This document shows, one piece after another, positions 27,139 through 36,675 of a DNA stretch of 64,000 nt (position 1 is its first letter; each line of letters opens with the position of its first letter). This DNA comes from CAYYMH01 sp964472785 (GTDB lineage: Bacteria > Zhuqueibacterota > Zhuqueibacteria > Thermofontimicrobiales > Thermofontimicrobiaceae). The notes under the pieces are model-generated. The model saw only the letters and a program-made list of their open reading frames with translations. It was not told the origin of the DNA and searched no databases. Where the stretch lies: positions 1 to 64,000 of the forward strand of contig CAYYMH010000001.1 of NCBI GenBank assembly GCA_964472785.1, read 5' to 3'. The translations under genes and the position numbers were made by a program.

Positions 27139-28527
27139 CTATTTATTGATTGGCAGTCCGTACTTCTTGGCTTTTCGATATATAGTAGCTCTGCCGATCC
27201 CTAATTTTTTTGCTGTTTTGGAAATATTTCCTTCATTCTCCAGCAATGCCTGCCTCAAAGCCTCTTCTTCTAACTTTTCAATCCAGCTGGAAAGCGTATT
27301 GTCAGATTCGTAAATTTTCTTTTCCCCAATCGAACGGACAGCAGCAGGAATATCTTTGACATGAATCTGGTCGGTACTCGCTAAAACAACCGCGCGCTCG
27401 ATAGCGTTTTCCAGTTCCCGCACATTACCAGGCCAACTGTATGACATCAACAGCTCCAGGGCGTCCGGTGAAATACTGTCAATTTTCTTTCCTTCCTGTT
27501 CTGAATATTTATTTAAAAAATAGGCAGCTAATAACGGAATATCTTCTCTGCGATCTCTAATCGGAGGTAATTTTATGGGAAACACAGCCAATCGGTAATA
27601 CAAATCTTCGCGAAACTCATTTTTCTTCATTGCCGCTTCCAAATCCTGATTCGTCGCTGAAATAATCCGTACATCCACTTCAATCAAATCAGACCCGCCG
27701 ACTCGTTCAAACTTTCTTTCCTGAATAACCCGCAGAACCTTTGACTGTGTCGCCGGAGACATTAAGCCGATTTCGTCAAGAAAAATGGTGCCGCCGTCTG
27801 CCTGCTCGAATTTTCCGACCCTGCGAGCTTGCGCACCTGTAAACGATCCTTTTTCATGACCGAACAATTCACTCTCCAAAAGCGTCTCCGGCAGGGCAGA
27901 ACAATTCACTGCCACAAAGGGTTTATCAGATCTGGTTTTGCTGTTATAATGAATCGCCCTGGCAATGAGCTCCTTACCGGTACCACTCTCTCCCTGAATC
28001 AATACAGTAACATTACTGTTGACAACCTTATCGACGGCTTTGAATACCTCCTGCATTTTACCGCTTTGTCCGATGATATTTTCATATTCGTATTTCTTTT
28101 TGATTTCCTGCCGCAGCTCATATAGTTCACGTTCCAAAGAACTTCGCATCAACGTATTTTTCACAGTAATTTTAAGCAGGTCTTTATTCTTAAAAGGTTT
28201 TTCGAGATAATCAAATGCGCCGAGTTTCATTGATTCAACGGCTTTTTCAATCAATCCGAGCCCGGAGATCATCACCACAGGGATTCTCGGGTCGTATTCT
28301 TTTATTCGTTTTAATGTTTCAATCCCATCAATACCGTCTGGCATCTGAATATCCAGCAGTATCAGATCCGGGATTTGATCGCGGAGATATTTTAAACAGG
28401 CCTCTCCGCTGGTCAAGGTCGATATTTTATAATTTTTTTCTGATTTCAAATACTCCTGAATCAGTTTTCCAATATGTTTCTCGTCATCAACAATAAGAAT
28501 TTGATATATTTTTTCTGAGGTTGACAC
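27139..28527 (-). CDS. NtrC-family sigma-54 response regulator
   Basis: A 462-residue activator: an N-terminal receiver domain (about 8-120; phospho-acceptor Asp in LILLDIQMPDG), a central AAA+ sigma-54 interaction domain with Walker A GESGTGKE (about 178), the sigma-54 contact loop GSFTGA (a normal GAFTGA variant, about 221), Walker B GTIFLDEIGLM (about 245) and R-fingers, and a C-terminal Fis-type HTH (about 425-460, NISKTAKKLGIGRATIYRKA). GTG start with AGGAGAT upstream. It would switch on sigma-54 promoters after phosphorylation. No histidine kinase is adjacent, so its partner is elsewhere; the target is unknown. Confidence 0.9.
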   Translation of the reverse strand: MSTSEKIYQILIVDDEKHIGKLIQEYLKSEKNYKISTLTSGEACLKYLRDQIPDLILLDIQMPDGIDGIETLKRIKEYDPRIPVVMISGLGLIEKAVESMKLGAFDYLEKPFKNKDLLKITVKNTLMRSSLERELYELRQEIKKKYEYENIIGQSGKMQEVFKAVDKVVNSNVTVLIQGESGTGKELIARAIHYNSKTRSDKPFVAVNCSALPETLLESELFGHEKGSFTGAQARRVGKFEQADGGTIFLDEIGLMSPATQSKVLRVIQERKFERVGGSDLIEVDVRIISATNQDLEAAMKKNEFREDLYYRLAVFPIKLPPIRDRREDIPLLAAYFLNKYSEQEGKKIDSISPDALELLMSYSWPGNVRELENAIERAVVLASTDQIHVKDIPAAVRSIGEKKIYESDNTLSSWIEKLEEEALRQALLENEGNISKTAKKLGIGRATIYRKAKKYGLPINK

Positions 28528-28645
28528 GTTAATCTCCTAAAAAATGACCATTTAATTTTAAATGAAAGTAACAAAAATTATATTAATTTTCAAGCACTTT
28601 TTACACTTTGATAAAAATATGTAACATTCAGACTTTGATATTAGA

Positions 28646-28915
28646 TTGAAAAAAAAGTTACCGAGATTAAATCAATTGTTATACGAACGACTGAATTTCT
28701 TTCCCCATTTCTTAATTCAACTTATTGATCAAAAAAATTCTTCCGATTTAGGCAAGAGAGCCAAGTTTGTCATGTCACATCATACAGGTAAAATCGAAGT
28801 TGTCGGTAAAACAACAAACCATCTTTTCCTACGATATCATCGTGCAGCAAATCCGGACGAAAAATCTACATTCATCGTCTTGAAAAAGCAATCCGGCAGC
28901 ATATCGTTTTGTTGA
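28646..28915 (+). CDS. Unrecognised small protein (89 aa)
   Basis: An 89-residue soluble basic protein, divergent from the NtrC-like gene. It begins at TTG 28646, with no strong ribosome site, so the start is uncertain. It has no signal peptide or membrane helix. The middle KFVMSHHTGKIEVVGKTTNH looks like a compact beta-rich domain. I do not recognise a family. A weak GC hairpin (29040-29059) with a T-rich tail follows about 125 bp later. Coding potential is plausible from the even amino-acid mix, but it is unconfirmed. Confidence 0.5.
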   Translation: MKKKLPRLNQLLYERLNFFPHFLIQLIDQKNSSDLGKRAKFVMSHHTGKIEVVGKTTNHLFLRYHRAANPDEKSTFIVLKKQSGSISFC

Positions 28916-29039
28916 TTAGGAGAAATCAGTGGGTGAGTGCTATTTCGAAAATCCCTTTATCAACATATCTGCAGCTTAACAAATAAATCAAGGAAAAGAT
29001 AATGGTTTCAGAACTTGAGGCTCTCGAAGGTGGTTAGCG

Positions 29040-29068
29040 AGGCGCTAATGATAGCGCCTTCTTTCTGC
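29040..29068 (+). terminator. Weak terminator-like hairpin
   Basis: AGGCGC (29040-29045) pairs with GCGCCT (29054-29059), followed by a pyrimidine tail TTCTTTCT. It could end transcription from the small gene at 28646-28915; the U-tract is interrupted. Confidence 0.4.
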
Positions 29069-29127
29069 TTCTTCGTCAATAGGTCTTACAATATTTTCAA
29101 TTTACTGTCTCTAAATTGATCAAATTC

Positions 29128-32100
29128 TCATTTAATAAACCCTTTACTATCCAGATAAGCCTCACACCGCGTAATGATGCCGGCATCATTTCCGTGTTCA
29201 TCAAATTGTAGCGTCAAATATGGTTTTGTAGCAGCTTCACTGATATAATGTTTAATATATGAATCGGGGCCGCACTTAAAGTTGGTAATGTAGATCAAAT
29301 GAAAATTATCGAATTGGCTTGTCCAACGTGCAGTTCGGATGATTTTTTTGCCATAATTCCAATACATGTTATCGTTGATGTCTGAAATATCGATCCCGTT
29401 AGTGTCAATAAAATCAATTGGGATCACATTAATACCATACTGTTTTCGAAGTGTCGTCGGTATATTTATATTGATCATTTTGTCATAGAGATTGTAGGGA
29501 CGGCCTAATAATACAATTGCTTTTTCCTTTTGGGTTATAATCTGCTCAATTTCATTTTTACCAACTTTAATGAGCTCGCGTTGAAAATCATACAATGCCT
29601 CATAGGCAGCCCCAACCGCGCTGTCGCTTTTGTGTTTGGACACGCCAAGACATTTTGCTAATTTTTGGAAGGATTGTTTCACCGAATTTTTCCCAAGCCG
29701 GAAACGAATGGTGGGGTAGAGTAATTTCTCGCGGTACGGAATAAACTTGGGCGTCGCTTGAATGACGTAACACAATGTCTGTCCCCAGGGACAAAAGAAG
29801 CTGTTAACCTGGCTTTCTTTCGATTCTGCATCGATCATATTCGGAACAAAGATAAAATCAACATTCTTGCGGATCAAGTCATTTATGTGCCCGTGAGCCA
29901 CCGTGAGCGGAAAACAAGGTTCAGCCACGCGGGTCTCGATTCCATCATTGATGATTTTCCGGTTAGTTTCATCCGATAAAATCACCCTGTAGCCGATGTG
30001 TTTAAAATAGGTGCTCCAGAAAGGGAGCTGATCATAATAATATAATGCCCGGGGAATTCCCACAGTTGGACCGACATGTTGCGTCTTCTCAATTGTGCGT
30101 AACAATAATCGTTCTCTCAGTGCAATCAGATCCTCAACGACCGGATCACGTTCTACCCTTGCTTCCTTCCGGTATTTTTCAGAACATTTATCACCCCAGT
30201 ATGTCTTTTTACCTTCGACATTAAATTCCTGAATGTCACAGTAATTCGTGCAACCCTTGCAGGTAAAAGATCGCAATGTATAATGAATATCGTTTAAGTT
30301 GAAGCCATTGAATTTCGTTGCTGTCTTTTTCCGCACCATGTTTTCCTGTGCCAGCAAAGCCGCGCCAATGGCGCCAAGTATGCCGTTGAATGGCGGGACG
30401 ATGATCTTTTTTTTCAATATCATTGAAAAAGCGGCGGCGACTGCGTCATTATAGGCTGTCCCGCCCTGAAAAAATATCACGTCTCCGATTTTCCGTCCCC
30501 TAACAACACGATTGAGATAATTTGTCACAATAGAATAGGCCAATCCGGCAATAATATCTTTTTTATCCGCTCCCCGCTGGAGAAATGGGATGATTTCCTT
30601 TTCCATAAAAACAGTACACCGTTCACCCAGACGGATCGGATGCTCTGCCTGAAAAGCCAGTTCAGCAAATTCCTGCTTAATATTGATATCCAGCTTTTCT
30701 GCCTGTTCCTCAAGGAACGAACCTGTTCCCGCTGCACAGGCTTCATTCATGGTGAAATCGACCACAACACCTTCTTCAATCGAAATATATTTTGAGTCCT
30801 GCCCGCCGATGTCGAATATGGTATCTACTTTTTGCTGATTTAAACTCTTGCTGATGTGCAGCGCACCTGTTTTGTGAGCGGTTATTTCGTCTTTTACAAT
30901 ATCCGCATTGACCAATTCACCAATCAATTCTCTGCCCGATCCGGTTGTCCCAACCCCTTGTATTTCAATCTTATCGCCGATCTCTCTTTCAATTTCATGT
31001 AATCCCTGGCTTACAACTTCGATGGGGCGCGCTTTGGTTTTCGTATAAATTCCTTTCAGGACATTACCCGCTCGGTCGATAACAACTAACTTAGTTGTCA
31101 CAGAACCAATATCGATTCCTAAAAATGATACTATTTTTTCTTTTTCGCTTTTCACCGAAATCGGATGAACCTGATTCCGAAGCAAAATCGTGTTGTCTTT
31201 TTTTAAAGGCTTTAATGTTTCAAATTTTTGGGCCGGCGGAATCAGTTGCTGGAGGTTTTCTTTGAAGTTTGCCACTTTCAGGTTCGAGGACTTTTTTAAG
31301 GACAAGAGGGCAGTGCCGATTGCTTCCATCCAGTTATGTAATTTTGGAACGAAAAAAATATCATCATCTTTGGCAATTGTCTGTCTTAAAGCGGAAACGA
31401 TTCCTTCATTGGCTGCGACACCACCGATAAATGCGATCTTCGGCACGATCGGTTTTCCTTTGACGATAGTCCCTCTGAAATTTCGCACCACAGCTTCACA
31501 TAAGCCCCGCAAAATTTCAGGTGGTTGGTACCCTTTTTGCTGGGCGTGGATCATATCAGATTTTGCAAAAACAGAACACCGGCCGGCGATACTGGCAGGT
31601 TTTCCTGCCTGGCGAACAATATCGCCCACTTCTTCGATTCGATAAAGCAACCTCGATGCTTGCTGATCAATAAAAGAACCAGTTCCAGCCGCACATTCAC
31701 CGTTCACTTCATAATCCACAATGCCTGTCATGCCGGTATCATCTGCTCGCTGAAGCAGAATATACTTTGAACTGTCTCCTCCCATTTCCAGAACAGTCTT
31801 TACATCCGGATGCAAGAATCCCATCGCCAAAGCTATAGCTTGAAATTCATTTTGGTACGGCAACTTCAAAGCAGCGGCAATCAATTTCCCGTTTGATCCT
31901 GTCACAGATAGATTGACCAGTTTGTTGTCCGGTAATCGCTCAATAATTTCTTGCAATAATCTGATGGTCGTTCGTAACGGTGCGCCCATGGTCCGCTTAT
32001 ACCGCGTAACCACAACAACCATTTTTGCGTCATTGATAAATATTCTTTTAAATTTCGGCTCAAATAAACCAGGATGAGATTTTTGAATTTTTATCAATGT

Positions 32101-32193
32101 ATTTTCGTTTTGAAGGTGAGTTAACAGGGAGATTTTACTGCTAATTGCGCCGACATCGATACCGATAAAAAAAACATTTTCATTCGGTGACAC
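29128..32193 (-). CDS. Double BadF/BcrA-type acyl-CoA dehydratase activase
   Basis: A 1021-residue protein with two tandem ASKHA ATPase domains of the 2-hydroxyacyl-CoA dehydratase activase type (about 8-290, starting FIGIDVGAISSKISLL; about 350-610, starting FLGIDIGSVTTKLVV) and a C-terminal DUF2229-type domain. Each ATPase has the ECAAGTGSF/ACAAGTGSFL box (the Fe-S ligand region) and GERCTVF or GRCSVF. A further cysteine set, FTCKGCTNYCDI and GDKCSEKY, lies near 655-685. Simple activases are about 260 aa and one-domain; the long form is known (YjiL/DUF2229 class), and its substrate enzyme is not established. No dehydratase subunits are adjacent. GTG start, preceded by AGGAAAAGG. Confidence 0.8.
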   Translation of the reverse strand: MSPNENVFFIGIDVGAISSKISLLTHLQNENTLIKIQKSHPGLFEPKFKRIFINDAKMVVVVTRYKRTMGAPLRTTIRLLQEIIERLPDNKLVNLSVTGSNGKLIAAALKLPYQNEFQAIALAMGFLHPDVKTVLEMGGDSSKYILLQRADDTGMTGIVDYEVNGECAAGTGSFIDQQASRLLYRIEEVGDIVRQAGKPASIAGRCSVFAKSDMIHAQQKGYQPPEILRGLCEAVVRNFRGTIVKGKPIVPKIAFIGGVAANEGIVSALRQTIAKDDDIFFVPKLHNWMEAIGTALLSLKKSSNLKVANFKENLQQLIPPAQKFETLKPLKKDNTILLRNQVHPISVKSEKEKIVSFLGIDIGSVTTKLVVIDRAGNVLKGIYTKTKARPIEVVSQGLHEIEREIGDKIEIQGVGTTGSGRELIGELVNADIVKDEITAHKTGALHISKSLNQQKVDTIFDIGGQDSKYISIEEGVVVDFTMNEACAAGTGSFLEEQAEKLDINIKQEFAELAFQAEHPIRLGERCTVFMEKEIIPFLQRGADKKDIIAGLAYSIVTNYLNRVVRGRKIGDVIFFQGGTAYNDAVAAAFSMILKKKIIVPPFNGILGAIGAALLAQENMVRKKTATKFNGFNLNDIHYTLRSFTCKGCTNYCDIQEFNVEGKKTYWGDKCSEKYRKEARVERDPVVEDLIALRERLLLRTIEKTQHVGPTVGIPRALYYYDQLPFWSTYFKHIGYRVILSDETNRKIINDGIETRVAEPCFPLTVAHGHINDLIRKNVDFIFVPNMIDAESKESQVNSFFCPWGQTLCYVIQATPKFIPYREKLLYPTIRFRLGKNSVKQSFQKLAKCLGVSKHKSDSAVGAAYEALYDFQRELIKVGKNEIEQIITQKEKAIVLLGRPYNLYDKMININIPTTLRKQYGINVIPIDFIDTNGIDISDINDNMYWNYGKKIIRTARWTSQFDNFHLIYITNFKCGPDSYIKHYISEAATKPYLTLQFDEHGNDAGIITRCEAYLDSKGFIK

Positions 32194-32374
32194 CTTTTCC
32201 TGACCTCCATATTAAACAAAGAGGAAAACAGTTTCTACTGATTTCCTCGATAAAATTCATCCGATGAACTCGTCTGATCCTTGAATCTGTAATAACACAA
32301 TTTCAGTGCATGTTAAAAATAATCGAGCGATATTTTTTAGACGTACCCCTGTGACTAACGCATGGGATGAATCA

Positions 32375-33418
32375 TCAAGCTATTTCCAAAAAATCCAACA
32401 ATGACAATTCCGGTTTCAGCATTAGCGGGGCAATAAAATTCTGTTGCTCCGGCGTTTTTTCAGTGATGACCAATAATGCGCTGACCGGATGTTCCAGCGC
32501 GAGCTCCTGAAGGAATTGAAAATATTTATTATCGCCAGTACCTCTTCCTAAAAGCGTCCTCTGTACCTGCAGAAAATCTTGTTCAGACTTTGCCGAGCTC
32601 AATTGCTGTACTGCATTTTTATAATTTTGCACAAAATCATTAAAACGTGTTATCCCTCCGGAAAATCGAACCGCTAACTGCTTGTAAAAACTTCTTCGCA
32701 ATTTTCCGGAGCTCAAAAATCCTTCAATTCGATTAAATAGATTTTTATCATCAATTAAGTACTGAATACCAAAATCCAAAATTTCTTTAAACAGATTTTG
32801 ATCAATATATTTGGAATATTTACGCATCGCCTCCGCATCTTCGTAGTGCAATGTGAGCGCCAACTTTTGGAATTGATTCCCGAATGGATTCTTCAACTTC
32901 AAAGCTTTAAATAGCATCTCAACCGCGGCAGCCACTTTTTCCTCAAAATCGCTCTGCTCCCCCTCACCAGAGCGAAGCTGTTTTGACTGAAGCAACTGAA
33001 TCGTTTCATTTAAAAACTGATTTACGTACTTATCCAACTGATTACACGCTTTAAATGCTGAATGCGCATCTCTGTAGTGTCCCAACTCAATTGCCCGTAC
33101 ACCTAAATCGGATAAGAACGTATCAGGTAGCGGTACTTGCTGGGCGCGGAGCTGGTTTCCATATTTTTCATTCAACACTTTGTAAATGTTATCCAGTTCA
33201 GCACTTTTTTCTTCAGACAACAAATCCGAATCAACCCAGTTTCGGGAAGCGAACATTTGCAACGCAGCAATGTCATTTTTTTTAACGGCTAAATATGCGT
33301 GTGAATTTGGATTAATAAAATGATAAGGAATTGAGTAATCACCGTATAAATAGGCAATGCAGAGCAAATGAAGCTCCAGTTCAAACGGATCATTTATTTG
33401 ATGATAATTGGCAAACAA
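32375..33418 (-). CDS. Unrecognised 347-aa helical protein
   Basis: A 347-residue soluble protein without signal peptide or membrane helices. It is largely helical, with LGVRAIELGHYRDAHSAFKACN near 108 resembling one TPR unit. A recognisable family is not evident. It lies upstream of the activase gene on the same strand but 180 nt away, so shared transcription is possible but not shown. Confidence 0.55.
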   Translation of the reverse strand: MFANYHQINDPFELELHLLCIAYLYGDYSIPYHFINPNSHAYLAVKKNDIAALQMFASRNWVDSDLLSEEKSAELDNIYKVLNEKYGNQLRAQQVPLPDTFLSDLGVRAIELGHYRDAHSAFKACNQLDKYVNQFLNETIQLLQSKQLRSGEGEQSDFEEKVAAAVEMLFKALKLKNPFGNQFQKLALTLHYEDAEAMRKYSKYIDQNLFKEILDFGIQYLIDDKNLFNRIEGFLSSGKLRRSFYKQLAVRFSGGITRFNDFVQNYKNAVQQLSSAKSEQDFLQVQRTLLGRGTGDNKYFQFLQELALEHPVSALLVITEKTPEQQNFIAPLMLKPELSLLDFLEIA

Positions 33419-33584
33419 TCTTTAACCTCCGATAATGAACAAATGTAGTACATTTTAAAATTTAGATATTATCTGAACGAAAACACTTTTTTGTTTAAGA
33501 AATTGATATTTTCAAATTTGCCTAAACTTACCTCATCCCATCTCCCCTTCTCCTGGAAGTAGAAAGGAGATTCCTATTCTGGAA

Positions 33585-33705
33585 CTGTATCAAAAGTCCC
33601 GATGCAAAATGTTTAGCCCAATTCGTAGCAGCGAATTTATTAGCTCCACACAATATATGGTATTTGACGAATAAATTCGTCACTACAAATTCACCTTTGA
33701 TACAG
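33585..33705. repeat. Palindromic element with nested inverted repeats
   Basis: Outer arms CTGTATCAAAAG (33585-33596) and CTTTGATACAG (33695-33705) differ by one base insertion. Inner arms CGAATTTATT (33632-33641) and AATAAATTCG (33670-33679) are perfect. The sequence is non-coding and has the shape of a MITE or REP-type element. A single copy is seen. Confidence 0.6.
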
Positions 33706-34103
33706 CCCCATAGATGAAGTCTATTATGGTATTTTCGGTCAGGCAATAGATAGTAAATATACCACAACCACAGCTAATAATCAAGTAAAAAAACAGACGC
33801 CATCAAATCAGAAAAGGAAAACTGGAATCAACGATAAATTTTTTTGAAAAATATCAAAAATACTTGACATTCTAATTTTTTTTTACTTTATTGAGTCATC
33901 TTTTTATAATTTGATCTAACTAAATTAATAGAACAAAACAATTGAATCAAATAACATGCTGCGATATTGATCCGGTTTAATCAGCATGATTTTGCAGAGT
34001 AGGCGTCTTAAATTCATTTTGAGGAAAACCTCGAAACATAGTTTCGCTACAATTGATAATCACCGCATAAGCGCTATTCGTCACTCATAAAAGGGAGAAC
34101 AAA
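33706..34103 (+). promoter_or_regulatory. Promoter and leader of the STAS gene
   Basis: TTGACA at 33864-33869 occurs in the recurrent context AAATACTTGACATT. The -10 is unclear: TTTATT is 17 nt away (33887). Two small hairpins, GAGG/CCTC and CGAAAC/GTTTCG, lie near 34020-34050 in the predicted leader. AAGGGAG precedes the ATG. Nothing else gene-like is seen. Confidence 0.4.
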
Positions 34104-34448
34104 ATGTCTTTCAAAAAAACAACAAAAAGTGGCATCACTTTTATAAAGATTGAAAATGATCGATTGGACTCAACTATTGCCTCTGACTTAAAAACCGAAC
34201 TATTACTGATTGTGGACGATGGGGCAAAAAACGTTGTCGTTGATCTGACCGAAGTCAATTATGCAGACAGTTCAGGTCTCGGGGCGCTGCTATTTGGTCT
34301 CAGGCAACTGAAAAATTTGGGCGGTAAACTGTCGCTATTAAGAGCGAATAAAAAGATCATGAATCTGATCCGTATTGCCAGATTGGAAGATATTCTTGTT
34401 AATTTCCAAAATGAGAACGAAGCACTCGAGAACATTAAATACGAATAG
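34104..34448 (+). CDS. STAS-domain anti-anti-sigma factor
   Basis: A 114-residue single STAS domain of the SpoIIAA/RsbV type. The phosphorylatable serine lies in YADSSGLGALLFGLR (about 54-68), with both serines of the DSSGLG motif present. Such proteins are phosphorylated by an anti-sigma kinase and, when unphosphorylated, bind it and free a sigma factor. No RsbW-type kinase or PP2C phosphatase is nearby, so its partner must be encoded elsewhere. AAGGGAG precedes the ATG. Confidence 0.88.
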   Translation: MSFKKTTKSGITFIKIENDRLDSTIASDLKTELLLIVDDGAKNVVVDLTEVNYADSSGLGALLFGLRQLKNLGGKLSLLRANKKIMNLIRIARLEDILVNFQNENEALENIKYE

Positions 34449-34473
34449 CAGCTAAAGATTTTCGCATTAAATT

Positions 34474-34681
34474 ATAAAAGATAAAAAGCGTTGGACTGTA
34501 AGTGCATCAGTGGGTCTGCTGATTTTATTATTTTCTTCCTTATATGCAGTGCGCATGGATTGGAAAACGATTCAACAGATATTTTTCTGAACATTTGTCG
34601 AATGTTAAACAATTGGCGAACACAATTAAATCCAATACAGTAAATAAACCATCGAACTATTTCCCTCCAAAAAGCATATAA
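34474..34681 (+). pseudogene. Decayed small membrane/secreted-protein gene
   Basis: Frame 1 from 34474 reads as a basic N-terminus plus a hydrophobic segment (KDKKRWTVSASVGLLILLF), then TGA at 34588-34590. In the frame one base later the reading continues in a similar style (FSEHLSNVKQLANTIKSN) to TAA at 34679-34681. The first codon is ATA where ATG would be expected, and the break falls on a T5 run. So it is either a pseudogene with start loss and a +1 shift, or a real 68-aa protein hit by sequence errors. The family is unknown. This fills most of the 309-bp gap between the STAS gene and mutL. Confidence 0.4.
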
Positions 34682-34757
34682 TATTATCAAATAAAACTTG
34701 TTTCTTTTGTTACTTAAAGTTATCTTTCAAAAACGATAAATTTCAACATAGAGAATA

Positions 34758-36539
34758 ATGAATAAAAAATCGAAACTAAACCGAATTAAAATTCTGCCGG
34801 AAGAGCTCACGAACAAAATTGCTGCTGGTGAGGTTGTGGACAGACCAGCTTCAATCGTCAAAGAGCTGATTGAAAATGCCATTGATGCTGGCAGTGATCA
34901 GATTGAAATTATTTTGAAAAACGGCGGGAAAAGTCTGATCCAGGTTGTGGATAATGGAACCGGCATGAATCGGGAAGACGCCATTTTAGCTATCCAGAGA
35001 CACACCACCAGCAAAATTTCAAACTATGATGATTTACACAATATTCGCACACTCGGCTTTCGCGGAGAAGCGCTGGCGAGCATTGCCTCAATATCGCGAA
35101 TGGAAATCAAGACCATGACCGATAAAACCAATGTCGGAACATTGCTGAAAATTAATGGTAGTGTCATTGATGATGTGGGAGAAGTTGGTGGCACCCGTGG
35201 CACTTCAATTAGCGTTAAAAATATTTTTTACAATACACCGGCACGGAAAAAATTTTTGAAAGCCGATGAAACTGAATACAGACACATTCTGAGTGTGATA
35301 CACCGGTTTACTCTCTCTTATTTTGATATCCGTTTAAAATTGTTTCACAATGATCAAAAAATTTTCGACCTCAAACCCTCGGATCCAAAGCTGCGTATTA
35401 TTGACGTCCTCGGCAGTCGTTATGAGAACAACTTGATCAAAGTCGAGGATCGTGGCACTATTTTGGAAATCTGGGGTTTTGCCGGCAACCAGGACACATC
35501 AAAAAAATCCAGAGGAGACCAATATCTGTTTTTAAACGGACGCTATATCATCAATCGCGCTTTAAATCATGCGGTGTTTTCGTCCTACGGTTCTATCATT
35601 CCGAGAGGGGAATTCCCGATGTATGTCCTCTTTCTGGAAATTGATCCACGTCGTGTTGATGTCAATGTACACCCTTCAAAAATGGAAGTAAAATTTGCAG
35701 ATGAAGGTCTGATTTATAACATCCTGCGTTCAGCAGTCCGAAGATCGCTATCATCCGAAGATGTTATTCCTTCATTGTCCCGTTTCGATAAATTCGAACC
35801 AAAAGCGCTTGAGACAAAGAAACAGGATATCTTTTCACAACAGACCGCGATACCGTTATTTGAGAAACAAACCGTTCAGTCGCTTCGGTTAGCAGGTGGG
35901 GTATCGCCACCCGAATCAGAAGCTGGTCACATCGCCCCAGCCGAACAAAAAAAATATGCCAATGATAAATACGAGCGCTCCAATGTTTGGCAAATTCATA
36001 ATCAGTACATTTTATCCGAAATCAAGAGCGGTCTGATTATCATTGATCAGCACGTTGCTCATGAACGAATTTTATACGAAAAAGCCTTACAAGAATTTGA
36101 AAGAAGCAATCCGGCTTCCCAACAATTGCTGTTCCCCCACGTTGTTGAACTAACACCCGAGGAATACTCCTATTTATCGGAAATGCTCCCTTTTCTGGAA
36201 AAAATTGGCTTTATCATCAAGGGGTTCGGCGGAACTACCGTGGTTTTAGAAGGCGTTCCCTCAGGCATGAAAATCAGCAAGCCGGAAACATTGCTCAACG
36301 AAATTATTGATGAATATAAACAAAACAAAGAAAATAGTCTCGATATTCGGGACAATGTGGCAAAATCTTATTCCTGTAAAATGGCAATCAAAAAAGGGGA
36401 ACCGCTCACAAAAGAAGAGATGAACACATTGATAGATCATCTGTTTGCCACCCAAAGTCCCTATTTCTGCCCTCATGGACGTCCTGTCATCATCAACGTC
36501 ACAATGCAGGAATTGGATAAAAGGTTCGGGCGGATCTAA
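34758..36539 (+). CDS. mutL: DNA mismatch repair protein MutL
   Basis: A 593-residue mismatch-repair ATPase and probable nicking endonuclease. The GHKL ATPase domain has ENAIDAG (about 40), DNGTGM (about 63), GFRGEALASIASIS (about 97) and GTS motifs. The C-terminal domain carries DQHVAHERILYE (about 432; family DQHA-x2-E-x4-E with A to V at one non-metal position), SCKMAIKKGE, the CPHGRP motif (about 574) and a final FGR. That set marks the endonuclease-bearing MutL of bacteria without MutH. It pairs with MutS, not in this window. miaA follows 136 nt later, a common neighbour. Confidence 0.94.
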   Translation: MNKKSKLNRIKILPEELTNKIAAGEVVDRPASIVKELIENAIDAGSDQIEIILKNGGKSLIQVVDNGTGMNREDAILAIQRHTTSKISNYDDLHNIRTLGFRGEALASIASISRMEIKTMTDKTNVGTLLKINGSVIDDVGEVGGTRGTSISVKNIFYNTPARKKFLKADETEYRHILSVIHRFTLSYFDIRLKLFHNDQKIFDLKPSDPKLRIIDVLGSRYENNLIKVEDRGTILEIWGFAGNQDTSKKSRGDQYLFLNGRYIINRALNHAVFSSYGSIIPRGEFPMYVLFLEIDPRRVDVNVHPSKMEVKFADEGLIYNILRSAVRRSLSSEDVIPSLSRFDKFEPKALETKKQDIFSQQTAIPLFEKQTVQSLRLAGGVSPPESEAGHIAPAEQKKYANDKYERSNVWQIHNQYILSEIKSGLIIIDQHVAHERILYEKALQEFERSNPASQQLLFPHVVELTPEEYSYLSEMLPFLEKIGFIIKGFGGTTVVLEGVPSGMKISKPETLLNEIIDEYKQNKENSLDIRDNVAKSYSCKMAIKKGEPLTKEEMNTLIDHLFATQSPYFCPHGRPVIINVTMQELDKRFGRI

Positions 36540-36675
36540 TTCTTTCAGGCTGGGCATTTTATTATTAGCGACCGTGTAACACTGATTTTACAAACCCGTA
36601 TTTATCTGTGTTAATCGTCAGCTATCTAAAACAGGTTTATCAGCAAATTTATTATCAAACGAATACTAAACTCAA

